64,000 bases of DNA from Streptomyces sp. NRRL F-6131 (GTDB lineage: Bacteria > Actinomycetota > Actinomycetes > Streptomycetales > Streptomycetaceae). Of this stretch, positions 25,413 through 35,746 are shown piece by piece. The DNA is taken from positions 9,005 to 73,004 of the forward strand of contig JOHN01000041.1 in NCBI GenBank assembly GCA_000719695.1, read 5' to 3'. Numbering within the stretch: position 1 is the stretch's first letter; the number at the start of each line of letters is the position of its first letter. The notes beneath the pieces were generated by a model. It was not told the DNA's origin. It ran no database searches and was given only the letters and a program-made list of their open reading frames with translations. Position numbers and translations under genes: made by a program.

Positions 25413-26605
25413 TGCGCCTGCGCCACCGCAGCGGAGAGCTGATCCACCTCGGCTACTGCACCAACGTCCACCCGGCCGAGACCCTGGACGGGATCCTGCA
25501 CCAGCTCGACACCTACGCCGTCCCCGTCCGCGAGCGCCTCGGGGAACCCCGCCTCGGCCTCGGCCTCTGGCTCGCCCACCGGGTGGCCGCCGAACTCGCC
25601 ACCGCCCCGCACCGGGCCCGGCAGCTGCGCACCGAACTCACCGCCCGCGGCCTGGAGGTGGTGACCCTCAACGGCTTCCCGTACCGGGGCTTCCACCAGC
25701 CGGTGGTCAAGCGTCAGGTGTACCGGCCCGACTGGTCCGCGCCCGACCGCCTGCACCACACCCTGAACCTGATCCGGACCCTGGCGCGGCTCCTGCCGGA
25801 CGATGTGTCCGTCGGCAGCATCTCCACCGTCCCGCTCGGATGGCGCACCGGCTGGAGCCGGGACCACCACGACCGGGCGCGTCGCCACCTGGACCGCGTC
25901 GCGGAGGAACTCACCTACATCTACCTCGAGACGGGGCGGACCATCAGGATCGCCTTCGAGCCGGAGCCCGGGTGCGTCATCGAGACCACCGAGCAGGCCA
26001 TCCATCACCTCTCCGGTCTTGACACCTTCCACTTCGGAGTCTGCCTCGACCTCTGTCACCTCGCGGTGGGCTTCGAGGAGCCGGAAGCGGCCCTGGCCGA
26101 GCTGGCGCGGGCCGGCATCGGCGTTGCGAAGACACAGGTGTCCTGTGCCTTGCACGCGGCCCGCCCGAGCGACCCCGCCACCCGCAGGGCCCTGGCGGCG
26201 TTCGACGAGCCGCGATTCCTCCACCAGACCCGCCAGCAGGCCCGCCCCCCGATCGGGGTGGACGACCTGGCGGAGGCTCTCGCCGACCCGGTCGCGATGT
26301 CCGGCGACAGCCCGTGGCGTACGCACTTCCACATCCCCGTGCACGCGGAGCCCGCCCCCCCGCTGACCAGCACGCGTCCGGAGCTGCGGCGCGCGCTCGC
26401 CACGTTGCTCCGGCCCGACTGGCCCGTGACCAACCACTTCGAGGTCGAGACCTACACCTGGTCCGTGCTCCCCGAGCCTCCGGCGACCACCGCCGCGCTC
26501 GTCGAGGGCATCGCGGCCGAGCTGGACTGGACCCGCCGGGAACTGGTCCGCCTGGGGCTGGCCGAGTTCCCGACCTTCCCGCAACAGAGGTGGAGTTCCC
26601 TGTGA
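25412..26605 (+). CDS. eboE: Metabolite traffic protein EboE
   Basis: 397-aa xylose-isomerase-like TIM-barrel protein with the characteristic N-terminal H-L-G-Y-C-T-N-V-H-P-A-E-T (about residues 11-23) that marks EboE. Other conserved blocks: LGLGLWLAHRVAAEL, VVTLNGFPYRGFHQ, VKRQVYRPDW, RIAFEPEPGCVIETTEQ, FGVCLDLCHLAVGFE, HFHIPVHAEP, NHFEVETYTWSVLP. Glu, Asp and His in these blocks fit metal binding. ATG 25412 (TGATG overlap) follows GGGGGAG; the upstream extension is rejected. EboE homologues are associated with moving a metabolite precursor out of the cytoplasm in cyanobacterial scytonemin producers; how is unknown. Confidence 0.9.
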   Translation: MRLRHRSGELIHLGYCTNVHPAETLDGILHQLDTYAVPVRERLGEPRLGLGLWLAHRVAAELATAPHRARQLRTELTARGLEVVTLNGFPYRGFHQPVVKRQVYRPDWSAPDRLHHTLNLIRTLARLLPDDVSVGSISTVPLGWRTGWSRDHHDRARRHLDRVAEELTYIYLETGRTIRIAFEPEPGCVIETTEQAIHHLSGLDTFHFGVCLDLCHLAVGFEEPEAALAELARAGIGVAKTQVSCALHAARPSDPATRRALAAFDEPRFLHQTRQQARPPIGVDDLAEALADPVAMSGDSPWRTHFHIPVHAEPAPPLTSTRPELRRALATLLRPDWPVTNHFEVETYTWSVLPEPPATTAALVEGIAAELDWTRRELVRLGLAEFPTFPQQRWSSL

Positions 26606-27972
26606 GCGTCGTGCTCCTCGATGTGGTCGGACTCACTCCGCGCGTCCTCGCCGACATGCCCCGGCTGCGGGCCGTCGCCGACAGCGGGTTCACCGCGCGG
26701 CTGGACACCGTGCTGCCCGCGGTCACTTGCTCGGTCCAGTCCACCTTCCTGACCGGCGAGCTGCCCAGCGGGCACGGCATCGTCGGCAACGGCTGGTACG
26801 ACCGCGAGATGGGCGAGGTCGCGTTCTGGCGCCAGCACAACCGGCTCGTGCGGGGGGAGAAGGTGTGGGAGGCCGCACGCCGTGCGGACCCCGGTCTGAC
26901 CGTCGCCAACATCTGCTGGTGGTACGCCATGGGTGCCGACGTCGACATCACCGTCACCCCGCGGCCCGTCTACCACTACGACGGCCGCAAGTCGCCCGAC
27001 TGCTACACCCGGCCGCCCGAGCTGCGTGAGGAGCTGACCGCCGAACTCGGCCGCTTCCCGCTGTTCGACTACTGGGGCCCGAGAGCCGGGATCGCCTCCT
27101 CGCGGTGGATCATCGACGCCTCCCGGCGGATCATCGATCGGCACGACCCGGATCTGACCCTCGTCTACCTTCCCCACCTCGACTACGACCTCCAGCGGTT
27201 CGGCCCGAAGTCGCCCCGGGCCCGGATCGCCGCCCGGGAACTCGACGCCCTTCTCGGACCCTTCGTGGAAGAACTGCGTGCCCGCGGGGCCACGGTCGTG
27301 GCGCTCAGCGAGTACGGCATCAGCGAGGTGCGACGCGCCGTCGACATCAACCGGGTGCTGCGCCGCGAGGGACTGCTGAACGTCCACACCCAGCAGGGCA
27401 TGGAGTACCTCGACCCGTGGACCTCCGGTGCCTTCGCCACCCCCGACCATCAGGTGGCGCACGTGTACGTGGCCGATCCCGCCGATCTGGAGCGGGTACG
27501 CGAGGTCCTGCTGAGGACCGAGGGCGTCGACCAGGTCCTCGACCGCGCCGGCCAGGCGGAGTCCGGCGTCGACCACGCGCGCGGCGGTGAACTCCTCGCC
27601 GTCTCCTCCGCCGACAGCTGGTTCACCTACTACTACTGGCTGGACGACGAACGAGCCCCGGACTTCGCCCATGGCGTGGAGATCCACCGAAAGCCGGGCT
27701 ACGACCCCGCCGAGCTCTTCTTCGACCCCGCCGACCCGCTGGTGATGGTCCGGGCCGGTCTCGCCCTCGCCAAACTGAAGCTCGGCATCCGGGGCACCAT
27801 GTCGGTCGTGCCCACCGACCCGTCCTGTGTTCGCGGCAGCCACGGCCGGCTCCCGGAGGACCCGGCGGACGCCCCCGTCCTCCTGTGCTCCAGCCGCGAG
27901 CACGCCCGCGACCGCTTCCACGCCACCGAGGTCAAACGGTTCCTGCTCGCCAGCCTGGGCGTGGGGGAGTGA
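26602..27972 (+). CDS. eboF: Nucleotide pyrophosphatase/phosphodiesterase-like EboF
   Basis: 456-aa protein of the alkaline phosphatase/NPP superfamily. First metal Asp is D7 (VVLLDVVG). The nucleophile region is LPAVTCSVQSTFLTG (Thr42 or Ser44), and LPHLDYDLQRFGP gives H192/D194. The expected S-D-H-G metal motif reads S-E-Y-G (236-239), which may be an EboF feature or weakened metal binding. A C-terminal GSHGRLP box supplies a further His. GTG 26602 overlaps the eboE stop (GTGA) after GGTGGAG. Last gene of the operon. It may cleave a phosphodiester or nucleotide-activated intermediate. Confidence 0.87.
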   Translation: MSVVLLDVVGLTPRVLADMPRLRAVADSGFTARLDTVLPAVTCSVQSTFLTGELPSGHGIVGNGWYDREMGEVAFWRQHNRLVRGEKVWEAARRADPGLTVANICWWYAMGADVDITVTPRPVYHYDGRKSPDCYTRPPELREELTAELGRFPLFDYWGPRAGIASSRWIIDASRRIIDRHDPDLTLVYLPHLDYDLQRFGPKSPRARIAARELDALLGPFVEELRARGATVVALSEYGISEVRRAVDINRVLRREGLLNVHTQQGMEYLDPWTSGAFATPDHQVAHVYVADPADLERVREVLLRTEGVDQVLDRAGQAESGVDHARGGELLAVSSADSWFTYYYWLDDERAPDFAHGVEIHRKPGYDPAELFFDPADPLVMVRAGLALAKLKLGIRGTMSVVPTDPSCVRGSHGRLPEDPADAPVLLCSSREHARDRFHATEVKRFLLASLGVGE

Positions 27973-28085
27973 CAGCCCCCGGAGGGAGCAGCCGGGGGAG
28001 CCACGTACCTCCCGACGAACCACGCGGGGCGGCGACACGGAAGCGGCGAAGCCGCTCGGAAGGACGTCCGCAGGAATGCCGGAAT

Positions 28086-28108
28086 CCGGCGGCTGGGGCA
28101 GCCGCCGG
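28086..28108. terminator. Hairpin between convergent eboF and GH2 pseudogene
   Basis: Perfect 9-bp stem (28086-28094 with 28100-28108). A weaker 7-bp stem at 27976-27998 lies just after the eboF stop. Together they can serve both convergent genes. Confidence 0.5.
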
Positions 28109-28147
28109 CTTCCGGTGTGCCTCGGACCTCGGTGCGGGACAGGGGCG

Positions 28148-30598
28148 CTAACGCTGCCCAGAAGCGGCGGCGGTGACCGGGACCGTGCTGGTGGGGGTGT
28201 TCCAGCCGGACAGTCGCAGGCCCGGTTCGGTGCCGGCGAGGTCGGCGGTGCGCACCGTGGCGGTCTGCGTCGTGGATTCGCCGGGCCAGAGGCTGACCTG
28301 GTTGTCGGACCAGGTGACCGGCAGGACGGGCTTGTTCTCCGCGTCGACCAGGTGCGCGTCGGTGAGCAGGGCGGGGGTGTTGTCGGTGCCGGTGTTGGTG
28401 AGCGTGACGGTGACCATGGTGGTGCCGTCCGCCGCGTCGGCGCTGGTCGCGGTCGCGGCCACCTGAGCCTGTGCCGGCTTGCTCAGCCCGTCCAAGGAGG
28501 CGTACGCGGTGGTCGGGGTCTTCGCCAGGTTGCCCCTCGTGCAGTCGAGGACGTCCTGCTGGGTGGAGAGCCAGTAGACGTTGCGGCTGACCTCGTCGCC
28601 GGCGGCGTCGGTGAGGGTGAGCTTGGCGAGGTAGGTGGTGTCCAGGCCCGGGACGTTCTCGGGGATGACGAGGGCTTCGGCCTTGCCGCCGTCGCCGGGG
28701 ACGGCGGGGACGGCGGGGACGGCGGAGTCCTGGTGGAAGCGCCGGGTGCCGTCGGGGTTGTAGAGGTCGACGCGCGCGGTCAGGCCCCGGGCCTCGCCGG
28801 TGCGCCGGTTGACCACCATGACGGACCTGTCGTCGTAGGAGTACTGGACGTGCAGTTCCTCGTCGGCCTTCAGGGCCCCGAAGTACCCGCCGCCCTGGTC
28901 GAAGTACCGGTCGAACAACTGCCAGTGCAGGGACGTCCACGGGTTGTTGAGCATCCAGTAGATGACACCCGTCGAGGGGTTCGAGGCGTCGGTGAAGTTG
29001 CGGCCGTACGCCTCGAACTGGGCCCGCACCGCCTCGTACTGGGCGAGCTGTGACTTGCGGACGAAGTCGTCCAGACCATGCCGCTCTCGTAGCCGGCGGC
29101 GCTTGAGCCGTCGATGTCGCTGACGACCGGGCCGGTCCAGTCCGCAGCCTCCAGCGCCTCCTTGTAGTCGGCGGCGGTCTCCTCCGACGGCGCGGCGTCA
29201 CTGCCGATCAGGATGGAGATCACGCTCGGGTGGTCGCGCAGCTGGGTCGCGAGCGCGGCCATGGAGGCCTTGGCGATCCTGCGGTCGCGGTCGTCGAAGT
29301 CGCCGCTCTCCGCCCACTTGTTGCAGCATTCCCACCCCGACATGATGAGCATGCCGGCCTTGTCGGCCATGTCGAAGAACTCGTCCGGCTCGGGGTGGCC
29401 CTCCAATCTGATCGTGTTGAGGCCCATGCTGAGCGCGTAGGCGATGCGGTCGGCGGCCTCCTGCCGGTTCCAGCGCAGCAGGAGGCCGTGGACTCGCCCG
29501 CGCCCCGGATGAGCAGACGGTGGCCGTTGACGAAGTACTCGCGGTTCCCGTCCTTGTTCAGCGAGGACCGGACGTCGCGGATGCCGAAGCTCCGGTGCGC
29601 GGTGTCCGTGACGGTGCCGCCGGCCCTCGCCTCCAGCCGGAGGTCATAGAGTGGCTGGTCGCCCATGCCGGCCGGCCACCAGATCCTCGGATCGGCGAGC
29701 CTGAGCTGCGGGGTGTCGGCCGGAGCGAAGGTGATCTGTTTGGTCTCGTGGGGAGCGAGGGTGACGTCCTTGCCGAACCTGATGTCACCGATCGTGCCGC
29801 TGACCGTGGTGGTGACGGCACTCGCGGACTCGTTGCGCACCTTGGTCTTGACGGTCAGCTCGGCCGAGCGGAGGCAAGGATCGAGGGTGGTGCTCAGGTG
29901 GGTGTCGTCGAGCGCGACGGCGCCGGTGCGCCGGACGGTGATGTCCTGGGACAGGCCCATGTTGTTGTCGGCCGGGCCGGGTGCCCAGTCGATCCACCCG
30001 GTGGTGAGGTCCTTGGTCGGGTCATTGGGCTGGACGAGGAAGGCGACGGAGTTGAGCCCCGCCCGGACGTAGGGTGTGATGTCGAGCTCGTAGACCGGGT
30101 AGATCCCCCCGATCCGGTCGGCGGTGGCGATCCGGGTGCCGTTCACGTAGACGTCGGTGGCGGACAGGACGCCCGTGACGTTCAGGTAGCTGCGCGGGGA
30201 GGCGTCGTTGACGGTGAAGTCGGAGCGGTACCACCAGGGAACCTGGAACTGCTCCTTCGGGACCGTCTTCATGTTCTCGGAGTAGAAGGGGTCCTCGTAC
30301 GTGTGGTCGGCCACCAGCGCGGCGTACACCGTGGAGCGGGCGCCCGCGGCGTGCCAGCCGGCCGCCTGGTAGCCAGGGGTGGAGATCTGCTCCCCCTGGT
30401 CGGACACCTTCGCCGAGGACTGGATGCCGAAGCCGGCCAGAGCGGTGACGGAGCCGGCCGTGTCGGGGACCGTGGTGGTGGCGACCGCCGCCCTTACTCG
30501 CGCCTGTCAAGGGAGTCGGCGCGGCCATCGGCAAGGGCGGCGGCACTGTCCTGCGCGTGCGGCTCCGGACGCCTCTTGCCTTTCGCTCCCCGCATAGT
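28148..30598 (-). pseudogene. Broken GH2 glycosidase (exo-glucosaminidase/mannosidase-like)
   Basis: A secreted family 2 glycoside hydrolase in at least three disjoint frames. Frame 1 (about 30490-29505) holds the sugar-binding and Ig-like domains (WWYRSDFTVN, YVNGTRIATADRIGGIYP, IWWPAGMGDQPLYDL) up to the barrel entry NGHRLLIRGAG. Frame 2 (about 29505-29085) carries LLLRWNRQEAADRIAYALSMGLNTIRLEGHPEPDEFFD and LRDHPSVISILIGSD. Frame 3 (about 29085-28148) resumes at LDDFVRKSQLAQYEAVRAQFEAYGRNF and runs through the C-terminal Ig domains. Between frames 2 and 3 roughly 60-100 residues that should carry the nucleophile Glu are missing. The N-terminus is also frameshifted, with a stop before the mature start. 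Cannot make an active enzyme. Confidence 0.85.
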
Positions 30599-30859
30599 TA
30601 ATCTTTTTTCCAAATTCAGGGACGGCTGGCTCCGCCCAGGTGTCCCGAGACGTTCCTCCGATGCCGCCGCACGGGCGGATCCGACTCCACCGCGCGGCAT
30701 CCCGTCGGGCGGCGTCGCCGTCAGACCCCCTCCATGCAGATCTGACGGCAGTTCAGCCTCCCTTGCCCGAGGTGGGGTTCCGCTTCAACGCGCTTCGGCA
30801 GCACCCTCGTTGATCCCCGTGGCCCTGGGCCCCACATACACCGAGGAGATCGTCCCATC

Positions 30860-33391
30860 ATGCCTTCGCCCAACACCGGACGAACGACGGGTGCGCTGCT
30901 GAGCGCACTGCTCGTGCTGCTCGCGTCCCTGACCTACTTCACCGCCACGACCGCACCCGCCGGTGCGGCCGGCGCCACGATATCCGTGGACAACTACCGC
31001 ACCGGCTGGGACCAGGACGAACCCGGCCTGACACCGGCCCAGGTCAGCTCCTCCGACTTCGGCCGGCAGTACTCCACCCCCGTCGACGGGCAGGTGTACG
31101 CCTCGCCGGTGGTGGTGGGCGGCACCGTCGTCGTCGCCACCGAGACCAACCACGTCTACGGCATCGACGCGGCCACCGGTGCCGTCAAGTGGACCGTCAA
31201 CTATGGCGCCCCGTGGCCCGCCTCCGGCGTGACCGTCCCCGGCGACAGCTGGTCCTGCGCCGACCTGGCACCCAGTATGGGGATCACTTCGACCCCCGTC
31301 CACGACCCGCGGTCCGGCTACGTCTACCTCACCTCCAAGGAGGACGGCGGGCAGTTCCACGAGGCGCCGACCTGGTGGATGCACGCGCTCGACCCGGCCA
31401 CCGGCCAAGAGAAGCCCGGGTTCCCGGTCGAGATCAGCGGGACGGCGGACAACGACCCGAGCCTCCCGTTCGCCCCCGTGTACCACAACCAGCGGCCCGG
31501 CCTGCTGCTCCTGGACGGTGTGGTCTATGCCGGGTTCGGCGGGATCTGCGACCGGGGCAACTGGCGCGGCTACGTGGTCGGCATCGACACCACCGGTCGG
31601 CAGACCGCGATGTGGGCCTCCCAGACCGGTACCGGGGAGGGCGGCGGCGGTATCTGGGGCTCCGGCGGTGGCCTGGTCGCCGACGGGCAGGGCCGCATCC
31701 TGTTCTCCACCGGCAACGGCATCTCGCCGCCGGCCGGCCCCGGCGACAGCGCCCCGACCCGCCTCGCCGAATCGGTGGTCGCGCTGTCGGTGCGCAGCGA
31801 CGGCAAGCTCGAGAGCACCGACTTCTTCTCGCCCGCCGACGCGGACAAGCTGGACCTGAACGACGTCGACCTGGGCTCGGGTTCGGTCATGGCGATCCCC
31901 GACGAGTACGGCACCAAGACGGTGCCGCACCTCGCGGTGACCGAGGGCAAGGACGGCCGGGTCTTCCTGCTCGACCGCGACGACCTGGGCGGCAGGGCGC
32001 AGGGCGTCGGCGGCACCGACGCCGTGGTGCAGACCCTCGGCCCCTACCAGGGCTGCTACTGCCACCCGGCGTTCTGGGGTGGTGGCACCGGCTACGTCTA
32101 TTTCTCCCAGAACGGCGGCCCGCTGGAGGCCTTCAAGCTCGGCACCGACGGCACCGGCCGCCCGGCGCTCGCCAGGGTCGGCGCCAGCACCATCAACTCC
32201 CACCACCTGTCCGCCGGTTCACCGGTGGTCAGCTCCGCCGGCCGGACGCCGGGGTCCGCGGTGGTCTGGCTCGTGCGGGCGGACGACATGACCGGCCGGA
32301 ACGGCGCCCTGTACGCCTACGACGGGACCCCCAACGCGGACGGCACGATGAACCTCCTCTGGTCCGGCCCGGTCGGCGACAGTATGAAGTTCAGTACGCC
32401 CGTGACGGACAACGGCCGGGTGTTCGTCGGCACCCGCGACGGCCACCTGGTCGCCTTCGGCCGCCCGGCCGCCTCGGCCCTGACCGGACAGCCGGTGACG
32501 ATCCGCGGCACCGCCCTCGGCGCGAGCGGCACCGCCGACCTGACCGTGACCGCGACCAAGCCGCTCACCGTCACCCGCATCGGCACGGCCGCGCCGTTCG
32601 CGGTCAGTACGCCGAACCTGCCGCGCACCATGGCGGCCGGGGACACGCTGACCGTCCCGGTGACGTTCACCCCGTCCAATCCGGGCACGACTCCCGGCAT
32701 GGTCACCCTGGAGACCGATGCCGGCGCCGTGGGCTTCTCGGTGATCGGTACGGCGGTCAAGGCCGGGCTCAGCGTCCTGCCCGGCTCGGTGAGCTTCACC
32801 AACCGGCCGACCGGCGTGCCGGTCTCGGCCAGTGTGCAGTTCACCAACACCGGTACCGAGAACGAGACGATCGGCGCCCAGGGCCTGCCGAGTGAGCCGT
32901 GGAGCGTCCGCGGCCTGCCCGCGGTCGGCACGGTGATCGCGCCGGGCGCCTCCTTCGTCGCCAGCGTGACCTATACGCCGACCACCGCGGGCGAGAGCAC
33001 GGACACAATGTCGGTCACCACCGCCTCGGGCCCTGTCTCGATTCCGCTGAGCGCCACCGCGGCGGAGGGAAGGGGACACCTGACGGTCACTCCGACCTCC
33101 CTGGAGTTCGGGGCGGTCCCGATCGGCACCACCTCTCGGGAGCTCTTCTTCACCCTGACCAATGACGGCAACATCCCCATCCAGGTCCACAAGGCGAAGG
33201 CTCCCACGGGCACCTTCAGTACCTTCGACCCGCTGGCCGAGGGCATCGACCTCGGCCCGGACCAGTCGATCTCGGTGCCGATCACCTTTACGCCACCGGG
33301 TGCGGGAGACTTCTCCGACAGCTACAAGATCACCACCGATACCGATCAGGGTCCCGTGGACGTGCTGCTGACCGGCACCGGCGTCTCCTGA
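30860..33391 (+). CDS. Secreted PQQ-propeller protein with choice-of-anchor-type Ig repeats
   Basis: 843-aa exported protein. Signal peptide residues 1-37 (hydrophobic core LLSALLVLLASLTYFTA, cleavage near A-G-A-A-G-A). Residues 60-540 form a beta-propeller with PQQ-type blades (QVYASPVVVGGTVVVATETNHVYGIDAATGAVKWT, RVFVGTRDGHLVAFG). Cys pairs (GGICDRG, GCYCHP) suggest disulfides. Residues 545-843 are three HYDIN/choice-of-anchor-D-like Ig repeats of about 100 aa, each ending in a VTFTPSNPG- or VTYTPTTAG-type strand. No LPXTG or hydrophobic anchor is seen, so it is probably released. ATG 30860 with GAGGAG 12 bases upstream. Divergent from the broken GH2 gene; the 260-bp gap is A/T-rich near 30600 and may hold both promoters. 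Confidence 0.85.
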   Translation: MPSPNTGRTTGALLSALLVLLASLTYFTATTAPAGAAGATISVDNYRTGWDQDEPGLTPAQVSSSDFGRQYSTPVDGQVYASPVVVGGTVVVATETNHVYGIDAATGAVKWTVNYGAPWPASGVTVPGDSWSCADLAPSMGITSTPVHDPRSGYVYLTSKEDGGQFHEAPTWWMHALDPATGQEKPGFPVEISGTADNDPSLPFAPVYHNQRPGLLLLDGVVYAGFGGICDRGNWRGYVVGIDTTGRQTAMWASQTGTGEGGGGIWGSGGGLVADGQGRILFSTGNGISPPAGPGDSAPTRLAESVVALSVRSDGKLESTDFFSPADADKLDLNDVDLGSGSVMAIPDEYGTKTVPHLAVTEGKDGRVFLLDRDDLGGRAQGVGGTDAVVQTLGPYQGCYCHPAFWGGGTGYVYFSQNGGPLEAFKLGTDGTGRPALARVGASTINSHHLSAGSPVVSSAGRTPGSAVVWLVRADDMTGRNGALYAYDGTPNADGTMNLLWSGPVGDSMKFSTPVTDNGRVFVGTRDGHLVAFGRPAASALTGQPVTIRGTALGASGTADLTVTATKPLTVTRIGTAAPFAVSTPNLPRTMAAGDTLTVPVTFTPSNPGTTPGMVTLETDAGAVGFSVIGTAVKAGLSVLPGSVSFTNRPTGVPVSASVQFTNTGTENETIGAQGLPSEPWSVRGLPAVGTVIAPGASFVASVTYTPTTAGESTDTMSVTTASGPVSIPLSATAAEGRGHLTVTPTSLEFGAVPIGTTSRELFFTLTNDGNIPIQVHKAKAPTGTFSTFDPLAEGIDLGPDQSISVPITFTPPGAGDFSDSYKITTDTDQGPVDVLLTGTGVS

Positions 33392-33429
33392 CGCCTGCTG
33401 CAGAAGTCTGGGTGCGGGCAGGTCTGTGT

Positions 33430-33700
33430 GTGCTCTGACCCGCTGGTTCACCGGGCTTGGGCGAGGTTGTGCAGGTGGGCGACGGACTGCGCCGCGTGGT
33501 GCGGGCCGTCGCCTTCTGTCGGCAGTCGCGGAGTTGCCGGGCACGGGGCGGGCGGTGGCGACCACGAGGCGGGTGTCGGCGTCGAAGACGACGTGCACGT
33601 TCGCGGAGAACCGGTAGTCGCGGCCGGAGGCGGCGATGCTGCGGTCGCTCACGGGGATGAGGGTGCCGTCCACGATCCGCAGCCGCTCCACACCCGGTCG
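33430..33700 (-). pseudogene. Internal fragment of a DDE transposase (IS5-like)
   Basis: The minus strand reads R-L-R-I-V-D-G-T-L-I-P-V-S-D-R, then R-D-Y-R-F-S-A-N-V-H-V-V-F-D-A-D-T-R-L-V-V-A. This is the first catalytic Asp block of a DDE-type endonuclease. It ends in frameshifted scraps towards 33430. No start, no C-terminus; abuts the oppositely oriented fragment at 33750. Confidence 0.7.
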
Positions 33701-33749
33701 CGGGCGTGGAGCGGCCTCCAAAGCCGGCAGCGGAGCGTCGGACCACTGG

Positions 33750-34110
33750 TCTGTCGCAGGTGGTGATCGCCGACCTGGTGGCCGAGTTGGGGCCGGTACG
33801 GCAAGCCCGGCGTGACGCCGAGCCGGTCGACCGTCCGCGCCGGCGCGCCGTCGGAGCGGGCGCGAAGGACAAGCCGGTCTTCGTCGACCTGCTCCCACCC
33901 ACGCTCGTCCACCCACGCCACGGCGTCAGCCACGACATGCTGGCCTGCCGGTTCGGAGTGGACCGCTCCACCGTGATCCGCGCCGTCGGCGAGAACCGCC
34001 CGCTGCTTGCCGAGCGCGGCTGCCGCGTCCCACCCGGCCTTCAGGCCCGCGACGCCGGCCTGGTCGACCTGCTGACCGACACCGTCCAGCTGGAATCCTC
34101 GCCCAAGTCA
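33750..34110 (+). pseudogene. N-terminal fragment of an IS5-family transposase
   Basis: The plus strand encodes LSQVVIADLVAELGPVRQAR, then AVGAGAKDKPVFVDLLPPTL and SHDMLACRFGVDRSTVIRAVGE, the helix-turn-helix of HARBI1-like IS5 transposases, up to LLAERGCRVPPG. The DDE domain is absent. A fossil of a different element from the neighbouring minus-strand fragment. Confidence 0.75.
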
Positions 34111-34314
34111 GTTGCCCACGCCACCGACATGACGAGCCGCCTGAGCAGCAAGGTCAGCACCTGCCAAGCATGACGCACCCCCAACCATGCACAAGGTCGT
34201 GAGAAGCCGCGGGTGGCCGGCCAATCGTCCTGGATGCCCCCGTCGTGCTGTCCCTCGTTGGTCGGCGGCTGGGACGGTCACAGACACCATCCGCACTACT
34301 CGCGAGGAGTGTTC

Positions 34315-35332
34315 ATGCGACTCAGATTCCCGTCCGCCCAGGCATCGGCGGTCGGAGCGGCGCTGGCCGTCGTCGTCGCCTCGGCGCCGGCCGCGTTCGC
34401 CGACCCGGGCGCGGCCGGCACCCGGCCGGTCTCCTGCAACCGCACCGACGGCGGTACGGCGTTCGAGCGGTACCTGTGCGCCGCGCCCGGTGACCTGCTC
34501 GACGTCCGCATGGGCGACGTGCACCCGACCCAGCCGTCGGTGGGCTATGACGAGGTGTACTACAAGCTCGGCCGGTACACCCTCGGCAAGGACGAGACGA
34601 ACAAGAAGTTCGACGACTGGTGCGAAGCCGACGGCCGGGCCGTGGCGGCGACCGTGTCGTCCGGAGCACGCCTGGACGATCCGTCCTCGTTCACTTGCGA
34701 GCTCCCGGTCGGAGGGGAGACCTCGGAAAGCGTCGGGGCCATGAAGACGGTCGTCATCGGTCCCGGTGGGGGCACCACCGGCTGACGTCCTTCTACGAGA
34801 CCCCCGACGGCGGCGCCGACCTGCACGTCCGGCTGCGGGTGGTGGCCAACCTGAGCAACCTCACCCAGCAGGACTTCTGGGCCGGATGCAGGCGCAGAAG
34901 TGGGCGTACCTGCGCGGCCCCGAGGGCAATCCGATCCGCGTGGACGAGTTGCCTGCCGACGTGGCAATGGCCGGCCTGAGTGACGACAAGTACCGCAGCC
35001 TGGCCTCCTTCGGCCGCGAGATCGACTACGAGCAGAACGCGCTCCCGTTCCAGGAGTTCTACTGGGGCAGCTGGGTCCGCGACGCGAAGCCGGTCGACCT
35101 GGCCGGCTGGGACCGGAACGACCTCGACAGCTATCTGAAGGCCGCCGAGGACTTGACCCGGGCGATGACGGCGCTCCCCAAGAACGTCGCCGTCGACAGC
35201 GGCTTCACCGCCGCGGACCTGGGCGCGCTGGACGAGTGGAACGAGGGCAAGTTCGACGAGCTGAGCAGGCCGTACCCGCACGACAAGCCGGGAAAGCTGG
35301 CCTACGCGCTCGAGTACAAACCGGCCTTGGGG
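34315..35332 (+). pseudogene. Frameshifted secreted ParB/Srx-family protein
   Basis: ATG 34315, with GAGGAG upstream, opens a secreted protein (signal peptide to about residue 31) that reads well through VHPTQPSVGYDEVYYKLGRYTLGKDETNKKF and ends at a premature TGA after V-V-I-G-P-G-G-G-T-T-G. The homology continues in a second frame (HHRLTSFYETPDGGADLHVRLRV) and, after another slip near 34890, in a third (MQAQKWAYLRGPEGN... to GKLAYALEYKPAL). Compared with intact relatives a short segment around the conserved D-G-H-H motif is deleted at about 34768. This motif marks the ParB/sulfiredoxin-like fold, so the gene looks dead. Confidence 0.82.
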
Positions 35333-35399
35333 ATCATGCCGCTCCGCCGCAGGCCGCGAGGGTCGGGCAGCGAGGGCACCAACCGCCGGGAGAGTGAGC

Positions 35400-35746
35400 A
35401 CATGTCTTCACATCCGGCCCACCTCCTCCTCGGTGCCTCCGAGACGAACCTCGAAGCCGCCGGGAAGAGCCCACTGACCTGCGGCACAGACACGTTCGTT
35501 GCCACCGCCGACTTTCCCACGACCAGCAGGTCCCGCCCGCAACTGCGGCGGACGCATTTCCCGGCAACACCACGTCGTCGGAGCGGACGGCCTGCAAACT
35601 GCGGACCAAGCCCGGCCGGAAGGCCTACAACTGCCGCACAGCCATCGGTCAACCCGTCCCTGGCCGTATCCTGGCCTGCCAGGACAAAGACCAGCTCTTC
35701 CTGCGCGACGAGGACGGCTTTCCCTTCGGAGCCCCGGGGGTAGCGG
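35400..35746 (+). other. Degenerate coding remnant, unidentified
   Basis: Broken frames on the plus strand. The best stretch (about 35585-35740) reads C-K-L-R-T-K-P-G-R-K-A-Y-N-C-R-T-A-I-G-Q and continues through a Cys/Asp-rich end. It looks like the C-terminus of a small secreted protein, but no start or frame-consistent gene can be drawn. The stretch between 35333 and 35880 holds nothing else I can support. Confidence 0.35.

Noticed and set aside
33649..33933. Small minus-strand protein of 94 codons between transposase scraps
   Set aside because: It is the reverse frame of the plus-strand transposase fragment, with no start signal or family resemblance.
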